A stretch of DNA of 64,000 nt from Pseudomonas sp. B21-056. Lineage in GTDB: Bacteria > Pseudomonadota > Gammaproteobacteria > Pseudomonadales > Pseudomonadaceae. The translations under genes and the position numbers were made by a program. The notes beneath the pieces are model-generated. The model worked only from the letters and a program-made list of their open reading frames with translations. It did not search any database and was not told the DNA's origin. The stretch spans positions 3,100,001 to 3,164,000 of the forward strand of contig NZ_CP087203.1 in NCBI RefSeq assembly GCF_026016325.1. Direction: 5' to 3'. Positions 1-9,034 of the stretch are shown in pieces (within the stretch, counting starts at the first letter, position 1; each line of letters begins with the position of its first letter).

Positions 1-3
1 CCT

Positions 4-25
4 GTGGGAGCGAGCCTGCTCGCGA
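4..25. repeat. REP palindrome (Pseudomonas type)
   Basis: Single REP unit with the core GTGGGAGCGAGCCTGCTCGC, at the window edge. It is the same element that recurs near 13.9, 26.6, 29.6, 52.9 and 58.8 kb. It lies just past the stop of the sensor-kinase gene. Its partner unit, if there is one, is outside the window. Confidence 0.85.
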
Positions 26-72
26 TGGCGTCGACACATTCACCACCCATTGCTTGCCCTGCACCAAGCTTT

Positions 73-1866
73 TCAAGGACGCGCCAATTCCAACGGAATC
101 TCCAGCGTGAAGAGGGCGCCTTGCCCAGGCCCATCGCTGTGCACATGGAGGCGACCACTCATCTCGACCGCCGCCAAGGCACAGCTGTGCAAACCGAACC
201 CATGACCATCCTTACGGGTCGTGAACCCGTGGTTGAAGATGCGGGCCAGGTTATCCGGGGCGATGCCTTCACCACGATCCTTGACGCTGAGACATAACGT
301 TGTGCGGTCGACGATCCGTATGCCCAAGGTCATCTCCCGTGGTTCGGAAACATGGGACATCGCGAATTTGGCATTGCTGATCAGGTTGATCAGGACCAGC
401 AGCAACCTGTGTTTATCGCCCATGATCATGGGCGCGTCCTGATAGTCCTTGATGACAGTGACATGGTGCCGGCTCAGTGCACCGGAGTTCATGCGCAACG
501 CATCTTCGAACAGGTCGCTGACATTGAGCGGTTCGATCAGGCGGGCCGCCCCGGCATAGGATTGTTGGGTGGTGACAATTTCCTTGATGTGGTCGACGCT
601 CTTGGTCAATTGCGCCAGTTCATCAATCAGCAATGCTTGCTCGGTAGCGATGGAGTCGACCAGCTCGTTGAAGTAGCGGGGAAGCAACTTGCCCTTTTCA
701 TCGAGGGTGATGAACTGGCCCAGGTCCTCGGCGTGTTCATTCATCATCGTTACCGCTTTTCCGAGTCCCAATGTCCTGCTGTTTTTCAATTTACGGGTGA
801 CCAGTTCTGCGGAAATATTCACGCTGTTGAGCACGTTACCGACGTTGTGCAGGACGTTGGTAGCAATCTCGGCCATGCCCGCCATTCGCGCCGCGTCCAC
901 CAGTTCGCGCTCGGCCTCCATCAATTCGCGGGTACGTTCCTCGACCCGCTCCTCCAGCCGTTCATTGGACGACTGCAACGCGTGGTTGATCAGGTTGATG
1001 ACGGCATTGCTGCGCACCAGTCGCACGGCCAGGTAGATCATCAGCAGCGCCATGAGGCTGGCGCACACGGCCAGGTAGATATGGTATTGGCGGTCTGTGG
1101 CGGCGGTCCGGCGCTGTGTCTCGTTCAACAGTTCATTGATGTTGTCCAGCTCCTGGGCCACCGGAATGACGTTGATGCGGTCAAGCAGATCATTGACGAT
1201 CGGTTGTTCCTCGATGATGGACCGCACGTGCTGCGTCAGTTTGATAAGGGGAGGTTGATAGGAGGCGGGCAGTTGATGGATGTAGCTTTCCAGTCCGATG
1301 AGTTGACGATCTACTTCCCTGGCTTTGTCTGACGTGACGTAAGCAGCGTACTCCTGTGTCGTCAATGTCAGCTCAAGGACATTGGAAGCCGCCGTCAGGC
1401 GCTCTGTTGCATTGCCGATTTCCAACGTCTTGAGCAACGCCTGGATGTCATCTTCGGCCGTTGGCAACGCATCCAGGGCCGTACGCAACTTTGCATTGTG
1501 CTGTTCAAACTCTTCCACCAGCAGGGTCTTGTTCTTGACCGCATCGACATAACCCTGGCGCCGGGAGTTCCAAAGGGCGGCCAAGGGACCGGCGTTGTTG
1601 AGACGCTCCAGTTGTTCCCATCGACTGCTCGCTTCCGACGGTGGGGCCAGGGACAGATTGTTATTGACGCCGATCTTCTTCCTCAGAATCTTGACGTTCC
1701 AGTTGGCGTCGGACTGCTTGAGTTGCCGGATGAAATCACGGGACTCGAAGTAGGTCGTGGTGTCGTAGGTATAGGACTTGATCAGGAAGAATATCAAGGC
1801 CGAGAAAACGGCCAGTGCGACAGCCAACAAGGCAGGCCACTTATATTTTTGGATAATCGTGGTCAC
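73..1866 (-). CDS. Orphan transmembrane sensor histidine kinase
   Basis: A 597-residue inner-membrane sensor kinase predicted to autophosphorylate on His and pass the phosphate to an unidentified response regulator. One membrane segment lies at residues about 11-29 and a second at about 263-284, enclosing a mostly helical periplasmic sensor region of about 230 residues. A coiled coil (about 300-325) leads to a dimerisation helix with an H-box of the HNVGN type (His340). The C-terminal HATPase shows an N-box (NLISNAKFA), a G1 box (DRGEGIAP) and a G2-like GHGFGLH. The start is GTG, preceded by AGGAG. No response-regulator gene lies beside it inside the window. The signal sensed is unknown. Confidence 0.88.
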   Translation of the reverse strand: MTTIIQKYKWPALLAVALAVFSALIFFLIKSYTYDTTTYFESRDFIRQLKQSDANWNVKILRKKIGVNNNLSLAPPSEASSRWEQLERLNNAGPLAALWNSRRQGYVDAVKNKTLLVEEFEQHNAKLRTALDALPTAEDDIQALLKTLEIGNATERLTAASNVLELTLTTQEYAAYVTSDKAREVDRQLIGLESYIHQLPASYQPPLIKLTQHVRSIIEEQPIVNDLLDRINVIPVAQELDNINELLNETQRRTAATDRQYHIYLAVCASLMALLMIYLAVRLVRSNAVINLINHALQSSNERLEERVEERTRELMEAERELVDAARMAGMAEIATNVLHNVGNVLNSVNISAELVTRKLKNSRTLGLGKAVTMMNEHAEDLGQFITLDEKGKLLPRYFNELVDSIATEQALLIDELAQLTKSVDHIKEIVTTQQSYAGAARLIEPLNVSDLFEDALRMNSGALSRHHVTVIKDYQDAPMIMGDKHRLLLVLINLISNAKFAMSHVSEPREMTLGIRIVDRTTLCLSVKDRGEGIAPDNLARIFNHGFTTRKDGHGFGLHSCALAAVEMSGRLHVHSDGPGQGALFTLEIPLELARP

Positions 1867-2144
1867 GCTGTTCTCCTGTCCGGGATGTTGATCGACGGAG
1901 TCGCTGGGTTCCCGGGGCGGGCGAGGTTTTCAGGGGATGAAACGACAGGCTGAGGCTGTATGCAGTGGATTGGCTGGCGCGCTGGCCTGTTTTTGCCTGG
2001 GGACACGTTGAGCTCCCTGCTAACGTTGACTGCGGGTTCGTCACTCAGGCCAGTGTAGCGCTAACGGATGGAGCGATGTTCCCTGCGGGAATGGCTCGAG
2101 ACGCTGGGGAAGCAGGCGCGGCCAGGGCTGGCCGCGCCGCAGGA

Positions 2145-2999
2145 TTACTTGGTGTCGATGAAGGGCAGGGTGCTATTGGGCAGTACGGTGGTCGGCAATA
2201 CCCCGTTCCAGCGCTCGGCCTTGGTCAGTTCCACCAGGTTCTGGTTGCTGGCCAGGGCCTGGGCCCGAGCCTTGATCGCCTCGGCTTCGGCCTTGCCGCG
2301 CAATTCGGTGGCCAGCGCATCCGCCTTCGCCTGGGCGATCTGCGAGTCGGCTTCCGCCTGGGCCTGGGTCACGCGGATCTGCGCCTGGACCTGCTCGGTG
2401 GCGAGCTGTTGTTCACGGGTCTTGACCTGGACTTCCGCCGCCATGCGCGCTTCGATCGCCTTCTCGTAGGCGTCACTGAAATCGATGTTCTCGACCTGGA
2501 CGCTGTCGATGATCACCGGGCCGGTGATGGTGGATTTGATCGCGCTCGAGATATCGTTGACCAGTTGGACGCGGTTCTGCACGGCGGCCACGGCATTGAA
2601 CCTGCCGAACACGTTTTCTACCTGGGTCGGCACCTGCCGGCTGATCATCCGGTCGCGGATGCCTTCGATATCCTTGAACTGGCTGTAGACCTTGGCCACG
2701 TCCGCTGGCGCAATGTGCCAGGACACGGACACCTTGAGCTCGGCGGACTGTTGATCCTTGCTGTAGGCCTGGAGGTCGTCATAGGACGTGACCTGGCTTT
2801 GTACGCTGATCAGGCGCACGGACTCGATGAAGGGCGTCTTGAACGACAATCCCGGTTCCACGACTCCGACCAGCGCGCCGTTGCGCAGCAGTACGCCGCG
2901 TTCGGTTTCGTCGACCGTGTACCAACTGCCAAAGAATACGCAGAGCAGGGCGATGCCCAGGATTGCCGCAACGAGGGAGCCGATGGTTTTGCTGGTCAC
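2145..2999 (-). CDS. SPFH/prohibitin-family membrane protein
   Basis: A 284-residue protein with one N-terminal membrane anchor (about residues 8-26), followed by an SPFH (band 7) domain. The C-terminal half is a long Ala/Glu/Gln-rich coiled coil (about 175-250) typical of prohibitin-like oligomerising proteins. Such proteins form membrane-associated rings and often modulate membrane proteases or lipid domains. No partner protease gene is adjacent, so its target cannot be named. The start is GTG at 2999, with an AAAGGAAAG ribosome-binding site upstream. It is probably transcribed alone. Confidence 0.85.
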   Translation of the reverse strand: MTSKTIGSLVAAILGIALLCVFFGSWYTVDETERGVLLRNGALVGVVEPGLSFKTPFIESVRLISVQSQVTSYDDLQAYSKDQQSAELKVSVSWHIAPADVAKVYSQFKDIEGIRDRMISRQVPTQVENVFGRFNAVAAVQNRVQLVNDISSAIKSTITGPVIIDSVQVENIDFSDAYEKAIEARMAAEVQVKTREQQLATEQVQAQIRVTQAQAEADSQIAQAKADALATELRGKAEAEAIKARAQALASNQNLVELTKAERWNGVLPTTVLPNSTLPFIDTK

Positions 3000-3085
3000 T
3001 GTTCTTTCCTTTGAGTGGGGGCCGGGGTTGCGATGTGCAGTAATCCAGCACTGAAGTCGACAGCTGTTTTCCGAACGCCAGACAC

Positions 3086-3110
3086 GAAAAAGCCCTGAAT
3101 GATCAGGGCT
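3086..3110 (-). terminator. Rho-independent terminator of tRNA-Ser
   Basis: On the minus strand an AGCCCTGA stem with a short loop is followed by a run of T residues. It lies about 15 bases past the 3' end of the tRNA-Ser gene, as expected for its terminator. Confidence 0.8.
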
Positions 3111-3124
3111 CTAACGTACAAATA

Positions 3125-3212
3125 TGGCGGAGGCGATGGGATTCGAACTCATGGACCTGTTACAGTCGACGGTTTTCAAGACCGTTGCCTTAAACCACTC
3201 GGCCACACCTCC
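3125..3212 (-). tRNA. tRNA-Ser (anticodon UGA)
   Basis: An 88-base class II tRNA with encoded CCA. The minus strand begins GGAGGTGTGGCCGAGTGG and ends in the complementary CGCCTCCGCCA. The T-arm reads GTTCGAATCCC. The anticodon loop is CTTGAAA, giving anticodon TGA, which reads UCA-type serine codons. The extended variable arm fits serine identity. Confidence 0.96.
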
Positions 3213-3335
3213 GTATTGCGTTGCGGGCGCCATAATACCCGAATGAAACACACTGTCAAACTCTCCACGTAGCTTGTTACAGGGCGTCTGTTATGATCCT
3301 TGCCACTGAATGTTTCAAACCGGAGGAGTGTCGCC

Positions 3336-4007
3336 ATGCGCGAACAGGATTACGCAGTGAACAACAGCGTGCAGGCCGAGCAGCTAGAGGTTAGCCGCGT
3401 CCTGCGCAACACTTATGGCTTGCTGGCACTCACGCTCGCTTTCAGCGGTGTGATGGCCTACGTCGCCCAGCAGATGCATGTCGGCTACCCGAATGTGTTC
3501 GTGGTGCTGATCGGCTTCTACGGGCTTTTCTTCCTGACCAACAAACTTCGCGATTCGGGCTGGGGCCTGGTCTCGGCGTTCGCCCTGACCGGCTTCATGG
3601 GCTTCATACTCGGCCCGATCCTCAACCTTTACCTGAAGATGCAGGGCGGCGCCGAACTGGTCAGCTCGGCCTTTGCCATGACCGCACTGGTATTCGGTGG
3701 GCTGTCGGCCTACGTGCTGATTTCCCGCAAGGACATGAGCTTCCTGGGCGGTTTCCTCACCGCCGGGTTCTTTGTACTGGTGGGGGCGATGCTGGTCAGT
3801 TTCTTCTTCCAGATCAGTGGCCTGCAATTGGTGATCAGTGCAGGTGTCGTACTGTTCTCCGCACTGATGATCCTGTACCAGACCAGCGCCATCATCCATG
3901 GCGGCGAGCGTAACTACATCATGGCGACGATCAGCCTGTATGTATCGATCTACAACCTGTTCGTCAGCCTGTTGCAACTGTTGGGCCTGATGGGCCGCGA
4001 CGACTGA
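3336..4007 (+). CDS. Bax inhibitor-1/YccA family membrane protein
   Basis: A 223-residue polytopic inner-membrane protein with seven hydrophobic segments, resembling E. coli YccA/YbhL. YccA interacts with and modulates FtsH proteolysis, and other family members leak calcium. The C-terminus holds the family-typical final helix (ISLYVSIYNLFVSLLQLLG) after an acidic/polar loop. The ATG at 3336 is preferred because GGAGGAG lies 9 bases upstream; a longer reading frame begins at 3300 but has no such site. The gene is single and ends in a strong terminator. Confidence 0.92.
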   Translation: MREQDYAVNNSVQAEQLEVSRVLRNTYGLLALTLAFSGVMAYVAQQMHVGYPNVFVVLIGFYGLFFLTNKLRDSGWGLVSAFALTGFMGFILGPILNLYLKMQGGAELVSSAFAMTALVFGGLSAYVLISRKDMSFLGGFLTAGFFVLVGAMLVSFFFQISGLQLVISAGVVLFSALMILYQTSAIIHGGERNYIMATISLYVSIYNLFVSLLQLLGLMGRDD

Positions 4008-4021
4008 TCGCATCCATGACC

Positions 4022-4049
4022 AAAAACCCGCTTCGGCGGGTTTTTTTTC
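4022..4049 (+). terminator. Rho-independent terminator
   Basis: AACCCGC-TTCG-GCGGGTT hairpin followed by eight T residues, 14 bases after the stop of the Bax-inhibitor-like gene. This is a textbook intrinsic terminator with a stable tetraloop. Confidence 0.93.
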
Positions 4050-4388
4050 GTCCACGGTTTGTGTTGTGGCAAATGGCCTCGAAAATGCCGCTACGTGATG
4101 GCGGCTTCGAATAAATGATCTACACCTATGGGCAAGGGAGCTTATTGCCAAGGAGGCACGAAGTGGATCGCTTGGCCATGGGAAATCTCGTACCGCCCCC
4201 TGATACCTCTTGTATTCGGCAACCGAGCCAGGTCCGAGCGTGCCCGGCTTGAGCCGAAGGAGGTGCTTTGCATCACTGAAAGTGGACCGTGACAGGCCTG
4301 GCACCGTGCCGCCGCCTGAAAACAGAAGGAGGTCCTGCGCATCGGTCAGGAAGCCGATGAGAGGGCGCCTCCCTATAAGGAGATATGG
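4050..4388 (+). promoter_or_regulatory. Long leader with duplicated Shine-Dalgarno-like boxes
   Basis: About 340 bases without a convincing gene, upstream of the haem protein. GAAGGAGGT occurs at 4258 and again at 4325, each followed by a similar stretch (TGCTTTGCATC and CCTGCGCATC). This looks like an imperfect 67-base duplication. The ribosome-binding site actually used appears to be ATAAGGAGATATGG directly before the ATG at 4389. No sigma-70 promoter is clear by eye. Confidence 0.4.
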
Positions 4389-5729
4389 ATGAACCAGCCC
4401 CAAGGAAAAAACGCTGTATTTCTGATCCTGGCAGGCATGATGGCCTTGACCAGCGCCCATGCCGGAACCTTTCCGGACTTCGGTTATTTACCACCAAAGG
4501 ATGTGTATCCGGGCCCCCTTTTTCAACTCAGCCAGAACTATCCCACCGTGGCGCCGGGTGCATCTTCGATGCCGGCGTTCTTCAAGCAACTCCCCAAGAC
4601 ATTCTCCAACGACTTTGAAACCTGGCGCCCCTATATGAACGAGGTGAAGAAGTACTGCCTGGAGGGCAATACCGGGATTGGCTGGAATGTGCAGAAGAAC
4701 AAGGTTCGTCAGTGGTATCACATGCCTTGGCAGCATTACGGTCTCAACGGCCGCGAGGGTATTCACGGGCTCACCAAGGAGGCACCGATCCAGCCCCAAC
4801 AGTTGGCGAGCACGCAAACCGGCAGTGGGCAGACCTATGCGGTGGGCATCTACAATGACATAGGGGCCTACACCATTGGCCAGGTCTGGAAAGACCCGCA
4901 GAACCCCGACCCGAGCTACACCTCCAAACCCAAGGGCTTCGGCAACGGCACGGTCGTGTGCAAGGCGCTGTTTGCCGATATCGACGTCAGTACGGTGCCG
5001 TTCCTGGCCAATCCATTGCTCTGGAAGGCCTACACCGCCAAGACGTTCACCTCGACAAGCCGCGCCGTGACTGATGTTGCGCTGATACAGATGGACATTG
5101 CTGTGCGCGACACCCGGGTAAGCGATACCGGCTGGCTCTTCGGAACTTTCCAATACAACGGCGCCATTACCGGTAAAGCGAATTGGGACAACCTGGTGCC
5201 AGTGGGGATCATGTGGGGGAATGATCCCAAGGATAACGGCCATGCGTTCACCAACCCGACGCCAACCGAAACCAAAATCAACCCGGCGTTGAAGCAGACC
5301 GCAATCAACGCCAATACCAAGGAACTGCCGCCGACGCACCTGGGATGGAACGGGCGCCTCAATGGTCCGGTGGACAATCCCCAGGCGTCCTGTATGAGCT
5401 GTCACATGACTGCCGAGTATCAGCAACTGGCGCTCATGAACCCGACGTTCCAGGCCAACCCTCCACCCGTCGGGGGTGATGTCTGGATGCAATGGTTCCA
5501 GAACATCCCGGCCGGACAGCCTTTCTCACCTCACACGAAAAGCACGGACTACAGCTTGCAGTTGTCCGGTGCTCTGGCCAACTTCTATAACTGGAAGTGC
5601 AACCTCAGTGGGGTTTATGCGGATAAAAAGAATGCGTGCGACAAGATCCAGCCCCTCACGTTGATGAAAGAGAGCAATGCGCCCCAGGAGGAGGTGCAAA
5701 AAGTACAACGCAGTCCGGAAGCGGAATAA
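4389..5729 (+). CDS. Exported mono-haem cytochrome-c-like protein, function unknown
   Basis: A 446-residue protein with a signal peptide ending near residue 25 (TSAHA-GTF). It contains one c-type haem motif, CMSCH, at residues 335-339, within an otherwise large non-cytochrome domain rich in Trp, Tyr and Asn. The single haem site sits late in a large protein, unlike small cytochromes c. This suggests a periplasmic oxidoreductase, or an electron-accepting domain joined to a substrate-binding fold. Two further Cys residues near the C-terminus could form a disulfide. The gene stands alone between terminator-like structures. I cannot name the substrate. Confidence 0.8.
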   Translation: MNQPQGKNAVFLILAGMMALTSAHAGTFPDFGYLPPKDVYPGPLFQLSQNYPTVAPGASSMPAFFKQLPKTFSNDFETWRPYMNEVKKYCLEGNTGIGWNVQKNKVRQWYHMPWQHYGLNGREGIHGLTKEAPIQPQQLASTQTGSGQTYAVGIYNDIGAYTIGQVWKDPQNPDPSYTSKPKGFGNGTVVCKALFADIDVSTVPFLANPLLWKAYTAKTFTSTSRAVTDVALIQMDIAVRDTRVSDTGWLFGTFQYNGAITGKANWDNLVPVGIMWGNDPKDNGHAFTNPTPTETKINPALKQTAINANTKELPPTHLGWNGRLNGPVDNPQASCMSCHMTAEYQQLALMNPTFQANPPPVGGDVWMQWFQNIPAGQPFSPHTKSTDYSLQLSGALANFYNWKCNLSGVYADKKNACDKIQPLTLMKESNAPQEEVQKVQRSPEAE

Positions 5730-5737
5730 CGTGAACC

Positions 5738-5764
5738 CGGCCTCGGTCCATCGCCGAGGCCGGA
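5738..5764. terminator. Bidirectional stem-loop between convergent genes
   Basis: Ten-base-pair stem CCGGCCTCGG/CCGAGGCCGG with a 7-base loop, between the convergent haem-protein and Lrp-regulator genes. No T-run follows on either strand. It may be a weak terminator or an mRNA 3'-end stabiliser. Confidence 0.5.
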
Positions 5765-5770
5765 TCCGGC

Positions 5771-6208
5771 TCAGGTCATTGGTGGCAAACGCCGCTTGAC
5801 CGGGGTCTTCTTGACGATCGCGGTACTGGTTTCGGCCAGGACATTGAGTTTGTCCAGCAAGGTGTCCAACTGCTCCATCGAGCGCACGTGCAGCCGGGCA
5901 ATGAAGCAATCGTCGCCAGTCACCTTGTCACATTCGGTAAATTCGGCGATGGCCTGGATTTGCCGTTCCACCTCATGCAATTGCCCCGGTAGCGGGCGGA
6001 TACGGACAATGGCCTGGAGCTGGTAGCCGAAGCACTTCGGGTCTACCTCAACGGTGTAGCCCCTGAGCACGCCGCGTTCCTCAAGCCGTCGCAGGCGCTC
6101 GGCGACGCTGGGGGAGGAGAGGCCGCTCAGGTTCGCCAGTGCCTTGAGCGAGCGTCGGGAGTCTTCCATCAGCGCACTGATGAGAATCTGGTCAATATCG
6201 TCCGTCAT
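5771..6208 (-). CDS. Lrp/AsnC family transcriptional regulator
   Basis: A 145-residue feast/famine regulator. The N-terminal winged helix (about residues 3-60) carries the typical LSGLSSPSVAERLRRLEERG recognition region. The C-terminal RAM/AsnC domain (about 65-140) contains the ligand-region signature GDDCFIARLHV. Proteins of this family bind amino acids and act locally. It is transcribed divergently from the EamA transporter at 6340 across a 131-base gap. Control of that transporter by amino-acid level is therefore a reasonable inference. The start is the ATG at 6208; longer in-frame extensions lack family similarity. Confidence 0.93.
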   Translation of the reverse strand: MTDDIDQILISALMEDSRRSLKALANLSGLSSPSVAERLRRLEERGVLRGYTVEVDPKCFGYQLQAIVRIRPLPGQLHEVERQIQAIAEFTECDKVTGDDCFIARLHVRSMEQLDTLLDKLNVLAETSTAIVKKTPVKRRLPPMT

Positions 6209-6339
6209 TTTCACTCCGTTAGGCGAATGCCTGAAGTTGCCTTGATAAAAAAGGTCAGACGCCAGTTTAGCCTTTTTCAAGCCATGGAGAAGCCCTTCAT
6301 AGGCTTGCCATACTGTGCCCCACTTGCTGAAGGAGCCTG

Positions 6340-7236
6340 ATGATGGACAAGACCTTACGTCGCGGTTCGCTGGAAATGACCGCCGCCATGCTGATTTCCG
6401 GAACCATAGGTTGGTTCGTGCTGGTGTCCGGCCTGCCGGTGCTGGATGTGGTGTTCTGGCGCTGCGTGTTCGGCGCGGCCACCTTGTTGCTGATTTGCGC
6501 CGGTTTCGGTTTCTTGCGCCGGGACATCCTGACCCGCACCACATTCCTGCTGGCGGTGCTCAGTGGGGTGGCGATCGTCGGCAACTGGGTGTTGCTGTTC
6601 GCCTCTTACTCACGGGCCTCGATTGCCATCGGCACCGCCGTGTACAACGTCCAGCCGTTCATGCTGGTGGGGTTGGCGGCGCTGTTCCTGGGGGAAAAGA
6701 TTACCGCGCAAAAGCTGTTCTGGCTGGCGGTGTCGTTTCTCGGGATGCTGGCAATCGTCAGCGCCCATGGTGAGCAAGGGCAGGGCGGCGGGGAGTACCT
6801 GGTGGGCATTGCACTGGCTCTTGGCGCTGCGTTTTTGTATGCCATTGCGGCGCTGATCATCAAGCGCTTGACCGGCACGCCACCGCACTTGATTGCGTTG
6901 GTGCAGGTCAGCACCGGTGTATTGCTGCTGGCACCCTGGGCAAACTTCTCGGCCTTGCCGCAACAGCCCGAGGGCTGGGCCAGCCTCGTCACCCTCGGCA
7001 TGGTTCACACCGGGGTGATGTATGTGCTGTTGTACAGCGCGATCCAACGCTTGCCGACCGCGATCACCGGTGCACTATCGTTCATCTATCCAATCGCGGC
7101 GATCTTCGTCGACTGGTTCGCCTTCGGCCATCGCCTCGAACCGCTGCAATGGCTGGGTGTGGCGGCGATCCTGCTGGCGGCTGCCGGCATGCAGCAAGGC
7201 TGGGGTTTCAAGGCACGTCGCCCAGCCCTGCCGTAA
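6340..7236 (+). CDS. EamA/DMT superfamily exporter
   Basis: A 298-residue inner-membrane transporter with about ten hydrophobic helices arranged as two EamA repeats (about 10-140 and 155-290). Members of this fold export amino acids and related metabolites. The first of two consecutive ATG codons (6340, 6343) is annotated; AAGGAG lies just upstream. The divergent Lrp-type regulator gene argues for amino-acid-linked expression. The exact substrate cannot be read from the sequence. Confidence 0.9.
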   Translation: MMDKTLRRGSLEMTAAMLISGTIGWFVLVSGLPVLDVVFWRCVFGAATLLLICAGFGFLRRDILTRTTFLLAVLSGVAIVGNWVLLFASYSRASIAIGTAVYNVQPFMLVGLAALFLGEKITAQKLFWLAVSFLGMLAIVSAHGEQGQGGGEYLVGIALALGAAFLYAIAALIIKRLTGTPPHLIALVQVSTGVLLLAPWANFSALPQQPEGWASLVTLGMVHTGVMYVLLYSAIQRLPTAITGALSFIYPIAAIFVDWFAFGHRLEPLQWLGVAAILLAAAGMQQGWGFKARRPALP

Positions 7237-7242
7237 GGCCGC

Positions 7243-8868
7243 TCAGAAGATGTAGTCGGTGGTCAGGAAGTTTGAGTCCCGCTCGCGGATGATGTCGCTG
7301 ATCAGCGCCTTGTTGCTCTCCTGGAACTTGGTCGCCACCAGGGTGCGGATCGAAAAGGTGCGCAACGCATCGTGCACGGACAAGGTGCCCTCGGCCGAGT
7401 TTTTCCGGCCGTTGAACGGGAAGGTGTCCGGTCCACGCTGGCACTGGGCGTTGATGTTGATACGCCCGACCTGGTTGGCGAAGGTATCCACCAGCTTGCC
7501 GACTTCAGCTGGATGGGTACCGAAGATGCTCAGTTGCTGGCCAAAGTCGGACTCCAGTACGTAGTCGATCACGGTGTTGAGGTCGCGATACGGCACGATG
7601 GGCACGACCGGGCCGAACTGTTCCTCGTGATAGACCCGCATTGCGGTATTTACCGGATAGAGCACGGCTGGGTAGAAGAATGAGCTGCGGGATTCACCGC
7701 CATGGGCGTTGGTCACCGCTGCACCCTTGGCGACCGCGTCGTCCACCAGGGAGCGCAGGTAATCGATCTTGCCGGCCTCGGGCAATGGCGTCAGCGCCAC
7801 ACCGTCTTCCCACGGCATGCCCGGCCTGAGGGCGGCGAGCCTGGTGTTGAATTTCTCGATGAATGCCGGTGCCACGTCTTCATGGACGAAGAGGATTTTC
7901 AACGCCGTGCAACGCTGGCCGTTGAATGACAGCGAACCGGTCAGCGCCTCGCTGACGGCATTGTCGAGGTCAACGTCCGGCAGCACCAGCCCCGGGTTTT
8001 TCGCATCCAGCCCCAGGGCGGCACGCAGGCGGTGCGGGCGCGGATGGAGTTTCTTCAGGTCGCTGGCAGCCTTGTTGGTGCCGATGAAGGCGAAGATGTC
8101 GATCTTGCCGCTGGCCATCAACGCGCTGACGGTTTCCCGGCCGCTGCCGTAGATCACGTTGATCACCCCAGCCGGGAAACTGTCGCGAAAGGCTTCCAGC
8201 AGCGGGCGCACCAGCAGCACGCCGAGCTTGGCCGGCTTGAACACCACGGTGTTGCCCATGATCAGGGCCGGGATCAGCGTGGTGAAGGTTTCGTTCAGCG
8301 GATAGTTGTAGGGGCCCATGCACAGGGCCACGCCCAGGGGCACGCGACGGATCTGCCCGAGGGTATCCTGTTCCAGCTCGAAGCGGCTGGAGCGGCGGTC
8401 AAGTTCCTTGAGGGCATTGATGGTGTCGACGATGTAATCGCAGGTGCGGTCGAACTCCTTCTGGGAGTCCTTGAGGTTCTTGCCTATCTCCCACATCAGC
8501 AACTTGACCACCGTCTCGCGCTGCTCGCGCATGCGCGCCAGGAAGGTTTCCACGTGGCGGATGCGCTCGGCCACCCGCATCGTCGGCCACAGGCCCTGGC
8601 CGCGGTCATAAGCCCGAACGGCAGCGTCCAGGGCGGTGAGGGCGGTTTCGGCATCCAGCAACGGCGTACTGCCGAGCACCACCTGTTCATCGCCTTGCTC
8701 ACTGGCCAGGTACACCGGACTGCGCACGACGGCCAGCGGCCCCTGCCAGGTCTTCAGGACGCCATCGACCAGGTATTCACGCTGCTCGATCCGTTCTTCG
8801 AGGCGATAGGCCAGGGGGATATCGGCGGCACTGGGAAACAGATTGGCGAGGAGGTTGGCTGTGCTCAT
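7243..8868 (-). CDS. NADP-dependent aldehyde dehydrogenase, GapN-like
   Basis: A 541-residue aldehyde dehydrogenase resembling proteins annotated in Pseudomonas as non-phosphorylating glyceraldehyde-3-phosphate dehydrogenase. It would oxidise an aldehyde to an acid with NADP. Landmarks are the substrate/oxyanion Asn in MGPYNYPLNE (about residue 188), the Rossmann segment VVFKPAK, and the catalytic Cys320 in FNGQRCTALK. At the usual general-base Glu position (ELGGK in most ALDHs) this protein has LGLDAK, with Gly286 in place of Glu. The start has a GGAG site. The gene stands alone, converging with the DMT exporter. Confidence 0.8.
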   Translation of the reverse strand: MSTANLLANLFPSAADIPLAYRLEERIEQREYLVDGVLKTWQGPLAVVRSPVYLASEQGDEQVVLGSTPLLDAETALTALDAAVRAYDRGQGLWPTMRVAERIRHVETFLARMREQRETVVKLLMWEIGKNLKDSQKEFDRTCDYIVDTINALKELDRRSSRFELEQDTLGQIRRVPLGVALCMGPYNYPLNETFTTLIPALIMGNTVVFKPAKLGVLLVRPLLEAFRDSFPAGVINVIYGSGRETVSALMASGKIDIFAFIGTNKAASDLKKLHPRPHRLRAALGLDAKNPGLVLPDVDLDNAVSEALTGSLSFNGQRCTALKILFVHEDVAPAFIEKFNTRLAALRPGMPWEDGVALTPLPEAGKIDYLRSLVDDAVAKGAAVTNAHGGESRSSFFYPAVLYPVNTAMRVYHEEQFGPVVPIVPYRDLNTVIDYVLESDFGQQLSIFGTHPAEVGKLVDTFANQVGRININAQCQRGPDTFPFNGRKNSAEGTLSVHDALRTFSIRTLVATKFQESNKALISDIIRERDSNFLTTDYIF

Positions 8869-9034
8869 GTCGTTACTCCATCAAAGAAATGAACCCTGGG
8901 ACGACTCACCGTCGTCTTCGCTTCCAGGGTTATACGCCTTAATGGGGGGAGTTTTTAAGTGGCAGGGGCCGGTAGCTGCGTTTTTGCCGGCCCGGATGCG
9001 CAATGCTGCTCACTTGAGACTTGCGCAGTTCATT

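Noticed and set aside
352..1332. 326-residue open frame opposite the sensor kinase
   Set aside because: No domain, exact antisense shadow of the kinase.
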